Shown here: positions 60,693 through 64,000 of the stretch, piece by piece
Layout of the letters: every line of letters starts with the position of its first letter
Position numbering within the stretch: the first letter of the stretch is position 1
From: an uncultured Alphaproteobacteria bacterium
Lineage (GTDB): Bacteria > Pseudomonadota > Alphaproteobacteria > Rs-D84
Assembly (NCBI GenBank): GCA_949156565.1
Contig: CASCZI010000006.1
Coordinates: 1 to 64,000, forward strand
Length of the DNA stretch: 64,000 nt
Reading direction: 5' to 3'
The notes under the pieces: generated by a model
Databases searched by the model: none
Told to the model about the DNA's origin: nothing
What the model saw: the letters and a program-made list of their open reading frames with translations, nothing else
Translations under genes and position numbers: made by a program

Positions 60693-61538
60693 CTATTCCA
60701 CCCGATATGTTGTGCCGGCGACGGTGACGTTAATGCCGGTACCACTACCCGGTGTCAAGTTTCCGTAACAAACGCCGCCCGCGGTGCGTACAATCAATGC
60801 CGGCGTCGTATGACGTGTTGCCCATAATGGGGCCACCGTATTATTGGCGCGAATTTTTGTAATACCGGCGGCGCATAATGGTTGACATGCGTCAACCGAT
60901 ACAGATGTCTTGGTAAACGTTGACGTCCCATCGGGGCATTGTGTGCGTGTTATGGGGTCATTATCTGGTGAATAAAATCCAAATCCAACGGCCTGGCACT
61001 GAAAGCTGGCGGCCTGTGTATGGGAATCTGTCCAGTAATAGGCTTCTTGGGTTGTGGTGTTATAACCACAACCGTCACAATAATATCCCCCCGGACATGA
61101 TTTTACCCACACCATACACATATTTTTGCCCGCTATCGGGGCATAACCATTGGTATTATATGCACAAGAAAATCGAAAATCGCCATATCCCCATTCTTTG
61201 CGACATCCCGCAATGCCGGCATGAATGCCATTTTCAGACCAATACCAATAATGACTATGATGTGTTTCATCAAAGGCTTGGGCCGGACATTTTTTGCATT
61301 CTGTGGCGCCGGCATCAGAATATAGGGCCGTTGAATCCCCAACGGGTACACATATTTTTTGGGAATCATCACCGGGACAATAATACCCGGCCAAACATTT
61401 GGTACATTCCCCGTTGTTTAAATAATATCCCGGGTTGCACGTCGCCCCCATCACCGGCGCACAGAGCAGGGATCCCACCCCACACGCGGCCGCCGCGACG
61501 GCGATCGCGTCCCAAAACCCGACAGTTTTTTTAGGCAT
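60693..61538 (-). CDS. Cys-rich surface protein with GYYCPG-type repeats
   Basis: The 281-residue protein has a signal peptide (VGFWDAIAVAAAACGVGSLLCAPVMG-A). The mature part is Cys-rich with repeats such as CNPGYYLNNGECTKC, LAGYYCPGDDSQK, CPGGYYCDGCGYN and the end TPGSGTGINVTVAGTTYRV. These resemble tyrosine-kinase-ephrin-type or GCC2/GCC3 Cys repeats found in surface proteins of gut bacteria. Function unknown; exposure or adhesion is likely. The start is the second ATGCCTAA in the R1 leader, 85 bases after the first, as at the glycosyltransferase operon. Confidence 0.68.
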   Translation of the reverse strand: MPKKTVGFWDAIAVAAAACGVGSLLCAPVMGATCNPGYYLNNGECTKCLAGYYCPGDDSQKICVPVGDSTALYSDAGATECKKCPAQAFDETHHSHYWYWSENGIHAGIAGCRKEWGYGDFRFSCAYNTNGYAPIAGKNMCMVWVKSCPGGYYCDGCGYNTTTQEAYYWTDSHTQAASFQCQAVGFGFYSPDNDPITRTQCPDGTSTFTKTSVSVDACQPLCAAGITKIRANNTVAPLWATRHTTPALIVRTAGGVCYGNLTPGSGTGINVTVAGTTYRVE

Positions 61539-61610
61539 AGTTGGGGGGAAAATTTGTCGCAGAAATTGGGGATTTTTTGTTTCATGGGGACCGCTCAGAA
61601 AACTGTCCCT

Positions 61611-61965
61611 TTGGATTAGGCATAGTCAAATCACGCCCAACCCCAGTAATTATACCCGTTTGCGCGATTTTTTACAAGGGGAAAATTGGGAACAAGGAAT
61701 GGGTTCACCGCCCTCCGTATGGGATCTAAAAAAAAGCCCACCCCGTCGGTATCACCCCCAAAAATTTTTAATTTTTGCGGGGCCCGATTTCGCGCCCACC
61801 CCGACCCCGGGCCCCACGGAAATTGTTAAATTTCCGTGGGTGGGTTCTGGCGGGGGAACTTTGCAACGGCGTGGCACGGTGCAAGTTCTCCTCCCTAGAG
61901 GGAGTACCCCAAAGGGGGGAGGTGGTCTTTACCTGAACTCTGCACTGTGAACACTGATTGGGCTA
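61611..61965 (-). repeat. R1 dispersed repeat, copy C3 (inverted)
   Basis: Read on the minus strand the copy begins with CAGTGTTCACAGTGCAGAG, then CTCCCTCTAGGGAG, GTGCCACGCCG, the hairpin GGAAATTTAACAATTTCC and the CCGCAAAAATT block, a TATAAT promoter and a leader reaching an ATGCCTAATCC start at 61623. It lies between plsC and the Cys-rich gene, reading toward the latter. Confidence 0.82.
61649..61677 (-). promoter_or_regulatory. Promoter at the end of R1 copy C3
   Basis: On the minus strand TTGTAA (61672-61677) and TATAAT (61649-61654) are 17 bases apart, identical in both elements to the copy at 43569-43597. It reads toward the Cys-rich gene. Confidence 0.75.
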
Positions 61966-62673
61966 TCATGCACTGTGGCGGTTAATGGCCGCCGAAATTT
62001 CATCCAGTGTGGCCGTACATGGTAATTCAGGTTCGAAATACACATTGGCGGTTCCACTATGAATCCGGCCTTTTTTAGGCCAATAGCATCCGGCATCCGT
62101 ACCCACCGGTAATATGGGTAATTTTAACGTTTCTGCCAAAAACAGTAAGCCACGACGCAACGGGGGCCGCATCCCGGGTTTAACCCGTGTACCTTCGGGG
62201 AAGATAATAAGGACCATGCCATTCCTGATTTTTTTGGCGACGGCATCGGCAAGCTTTTTCATATTGGTGGCCCCACGTGCACGGTTCACCGGTTGCAGAC
62301 CCATTCGCCAAAATGCCCAACCATAAATGGGAATCCAGAGTAATTCACGTTTAACAATAAAAAATGAATGGGGGATATTGGTTTCCAGGATGGCGATTTC
62401 CAAAATTGACATGTGTTTGGCGGCAATAATGCTTTTGCCATCCAGGCGGGCGTTTTCATTCGGTTGGGTCGGGACACCGTTTTCTTCGCGTGCCGGCCAG
62501 TGAATTTGGTATTTAATTCCCCCAATATACCGGGCCAACATCAAGACCCCCCGGGCATTGGTGGTCACCAAAAACCGGTTTAATCGGGACGACACCAATC
62601 CCACCAACATGATGGGCGCCCATCCGATAAACCACATGGCCAAAATTAATTTAAAAATCAATGTTTTTAACAT
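61966..62673 (-). CDS. plsC: 1-acyl-glycerol-3-phosphate acyltransferase PlsC
   Basis: The 235-residue inner-membrane enzyme makes phosphatidic acid. It has an N-terminal helix, the acyltransferase motif AAKHMSILE (HxxxxE instead of the usual HxxxxD, a variant known in alphaproteobacteria), the second motif GLQPVNR and the FPEGTR loop. The ATG at 62673 has AAGGGGG upstream. It follows the YdcF-like gene in a run with ftsX. Confidence 0.9.
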   Translation of the reverse strand: MLKTLIFKLILAMWFIGWAPIMLVGLVSSRLNRFLVTTNARGVLMLARYIGGIKYQIHWPAREENGVPTQPNENARLDGKSIIAAKHMSILEIAILETNIPHSFFIVKRELLWIPIYGWAFWRMGLQPVNRARGATNMKKLADAVAKKIRNGMVLIIFPEGTRVKPGMRPPLRRGLLFLAETLKLPILPVGTDAGCYWPKKGRIHSGTANVYFEPELPCTATLDEISAAINRHSA

Positions 62674-62686
62674 TTTTCCCCCTTGC

Positions 62687-63199
62687 TTAGAAATTTTCGC
62701 GAATGCCAAATAATGTACCGATATATTTAATATATTCGGTTGTCCAACGTTCAATGCGTTTGGCCACCGGCGTTCCATTTAATGGCACCGGACATGGTGC
62801 CACATCAACCCCGGGTAATTCGCGATGAATCAAGTACTTGGCACGGTTCATATGATCAACACTGGTGACCAAAACGATTCGGTTCAGGCCACTTTCTTCG
62901 GCAATTTCACGTACCGCAATGGCATTTTGATATGTTGATTTTGATGCCGATTCCACCGTCACCGGGCGTGTTGTGTTGTAATGTCCCGCCGCACCGGCCC
63001 CAATGATATACATATGCGTGTCGGGATGCATTCGCATCTGGCGCAGCCCAAATGGTATTCGCCGTGGGTCGCCCGTTAAAACAAAGATATGATCGTCGGG
63101 CATAATTGTGGCACAACGGGTGGGGGCCGTTGATTTAAACACCATCCCCCCCAGCACGAACGCCGATAAAACCAATAAAGATGGATTAATCAGTTTCAT
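62687..63199 (-). CDS. YdcF-like DUF218 envelope protein
   Basis: The 170-residue protein has an N-terminal membrane anchor (PSLLVLSAFVLGGMVF). A DUF218 domain follows with DDHIFVLTGDPRRI, MYIIGAGAAG, SASKSTYQNAIAVREIAEE and LVTSVDHMNRAKYL, as in YdcF/ElyC/SanA proteins linked to envelope maintenance. It overlaps ftsX by four bases and plsC follows after 14. Confidence 0.85.
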   Translation of the reverse strand: MKLINPSLLVLSAFVLGGMVFKSTAPTRCATIMPDDHIFVLTGDPRRIPFGLRQMRMHPDTHMYIIGAGAAGHYNTTRPVTVESASKSTYQNAIAVREIAEESGLNRIVLVTSVDHMNRAKYLIHRELPGVDVAPCPVPLNGTPVAKRIERWTTEYIKYIGTLFGIRENF

Positions 63200-64000
63200 T
63201 GATTATTTTTTAATATTCCCAATGTTGTTCGTCGGGTGATCCATATGGCAAAAATTGTAATGAATACCGGCATCAACATCAAGACCAACCACGATCCCCC
63301 CCCCAGGGTCAGTGTCGCCATCAATCCCACCCGGGCCGATCGTGCCGCCCCAATAACCAATAATAAAATCGGGGCCGCGGTGATAAAACCGATAACGCCC
63401 GCCGTGGTACAGATCTTGGCCACGATAATTTGCATTTGGCGGGCCACAAAGGAATCGCGTGCACCGATTTGGTTTAAAATTTCCAATTCCCGGCGATGCA
63501 ACAGGGCCGTGTTACGCGCGATATATGAAATACAAATCGCAATGGCCATCAGTGTTAGCCCCAACACCAATCCGGCAATCATGATCATTCGGACGCCGGC
63601 CGCAATCGGGTTACGTAATGCATCGGCATGCGTCAAAAAACGTGCCGACCGCCCCAGTGTTTCCCCCATTTCTTTGAGATCAGATACGTTTTTAAACCGT
63701 AATTCATACATGGTAGGTAAATAAGAATCCAATTTGGCACCGCCGGTAATCCATGGGCGCAACATACCGGCCATTTCGTCGGTGGAAACCATGGTAACAG
63801 ATTGGAATTTATCCTGATTTTTATCGATTATTTTTTTGACATCGGCGACGTTTTTGGGATCCATAACCTGAACCGTGGCGGTTCGATCCCATTGGGAATT
63901 CCAACGGGATACCCCCGTTCCGATGGCCAAACCGATTCCCAATGCCAATACCGCCAAGAATGTCAACAGGGCCATGATCGCCGTCATAAACAGCGATTGG
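63196..64000 (-). CDS. ftsX: Cell-division ABC permease FtsX (5' end outside window)
   Basis: The visible part has a first helix (MALLTFLAVLALGIGLAI), a periplasmic loop of about 120 residues (VQVMDPKNVADVKKIIDKN, YELRFKN), and three C-terminal helices with RRELEILNQIGARDSFVARQMQ. FtsX pairs with FtsE to couple septal amidase activation to division. The frame is open to the window edge, so the start lies upstream. FtsE is probably just beyond the edge. Cys-free and typical in layout. Confidence 0.9.
   Translation of the reverse strand, partial: QSLFMTAIMALLTFLAVLALGIGLAIGTGVSRWNSQWDRTATVQVMDPKNVADVKKIIDKNQDKFQSVTMVSTDEMAGMLRPWITGGAKLDSYLPTMYELRFKNVSDLKEMGETLGRSARFLTHADALRNPIAAGVRMIMIAGLVLGLTLMAIAICISYIARNTALLHRRELEILNQIGARDSFVARQMQIIVAKICTTAGVIGFITAAPILLLVIGAARSARVGLMATLTLGGGSWLVLMLMPVFITIFAIWITRRTTLGILKNNQ

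Overview
The window looks like a chromosomal segment of a small-genome, host-associated alphaproteobacterium. A relative of the uncultured gut RF32-type lineages is my best guess, from gene content and style only; no rRNA or marker phylogeny is available here. The evidence is a Gram-negative envelope set (LolA, TolB, TatBC, FtsX, a PagL-like deacylase), a GatCAB amidotransferase, a SUF Fe-S system, DnaA, two tRNA genes, many short secreted Cys-containing proteins without clear homologues, and a G-rich codon style. No transposase, integrase, CRISPR array or rRNA operon was seen.

Layout. 1-836: dispersed repeats and one tiny ORF. 837-1582: dksA-like gene and trxA (minus), divergent from a plus-strand run 1657-12371: sufS-sufT-sufE, ftsL-ftsI, recJ-nrnA, lolA, tatB-tatC, an NlpD-like lipoprotein and an alginate-lyase-like protein. 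12383-16154: Ca2+ P-type ATPase, tRNA-Lys, SDR oxidoreductase. 16357-20465: surface proteins and small hypotheticals. 20475-27844 (mostly minus): miaB, gatB, tRNA-Phe, a frameshifted HIT gene, a heavily decayed gene, gatA, an HhH protein, gatC. 27884-33859: ruvX, then minus-strand membrane proteins and sufC-sufB. 34022-36622: TcpQ-domain protein and secretin of a type IVb pilus or type II-like system. 37302-41877: rpsT, plsY, a secreted protein, dprA, dnaA. 41965-50247: secreted proteins, a two-gene glycosyltransferase operon, DNA glycosylase, YrdC protein, PagL-like enzyme and a large Thr/Arg/Ser-rich secreted protein. 50429-59431: rplU-rpmA, dnaQ, a UvrD/PcrA helicase, a ribbon-helix-helix operon, tolB, an ABC exporter, a nuclease. 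59477-64000: a hypothetical, a Cys-rich surface protein, plsC, a YdcF-like protein and ftsX (cut by the window edge).

The most interesting structure is non-coding. A dispersed repeat family (R1; near 131-579, 43141-43622, 51131-51366 and 61611-61965) is made of hairpin modules. One hairpin has different arm sequences in different copies but stays self-complementary. Three copies end in a conserved outward promoter (TTGTAA-type -35, 17 bp, TATAAT) and a leader reaching an ATGCC start. Behind these lie a glycosyltransferase operon, a Cys-rich surface protein and a 59-codon ORF. Two copies have a run of ten C at the same distance upstream of the -10. A second structured repeat (R2; 15-52, 36917-36997, 37150-37217) also keeps arm complementarity while arm sequence changes. 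Other points of note: an RHH regulator plus a 306-residue unknown protein behind an operator-covered promoter, several apparently leaderless genes (TATAAT followed 6-7 bp later by the start codon), a split gat operon with gene decay, and a SUF set with no visible sufD.
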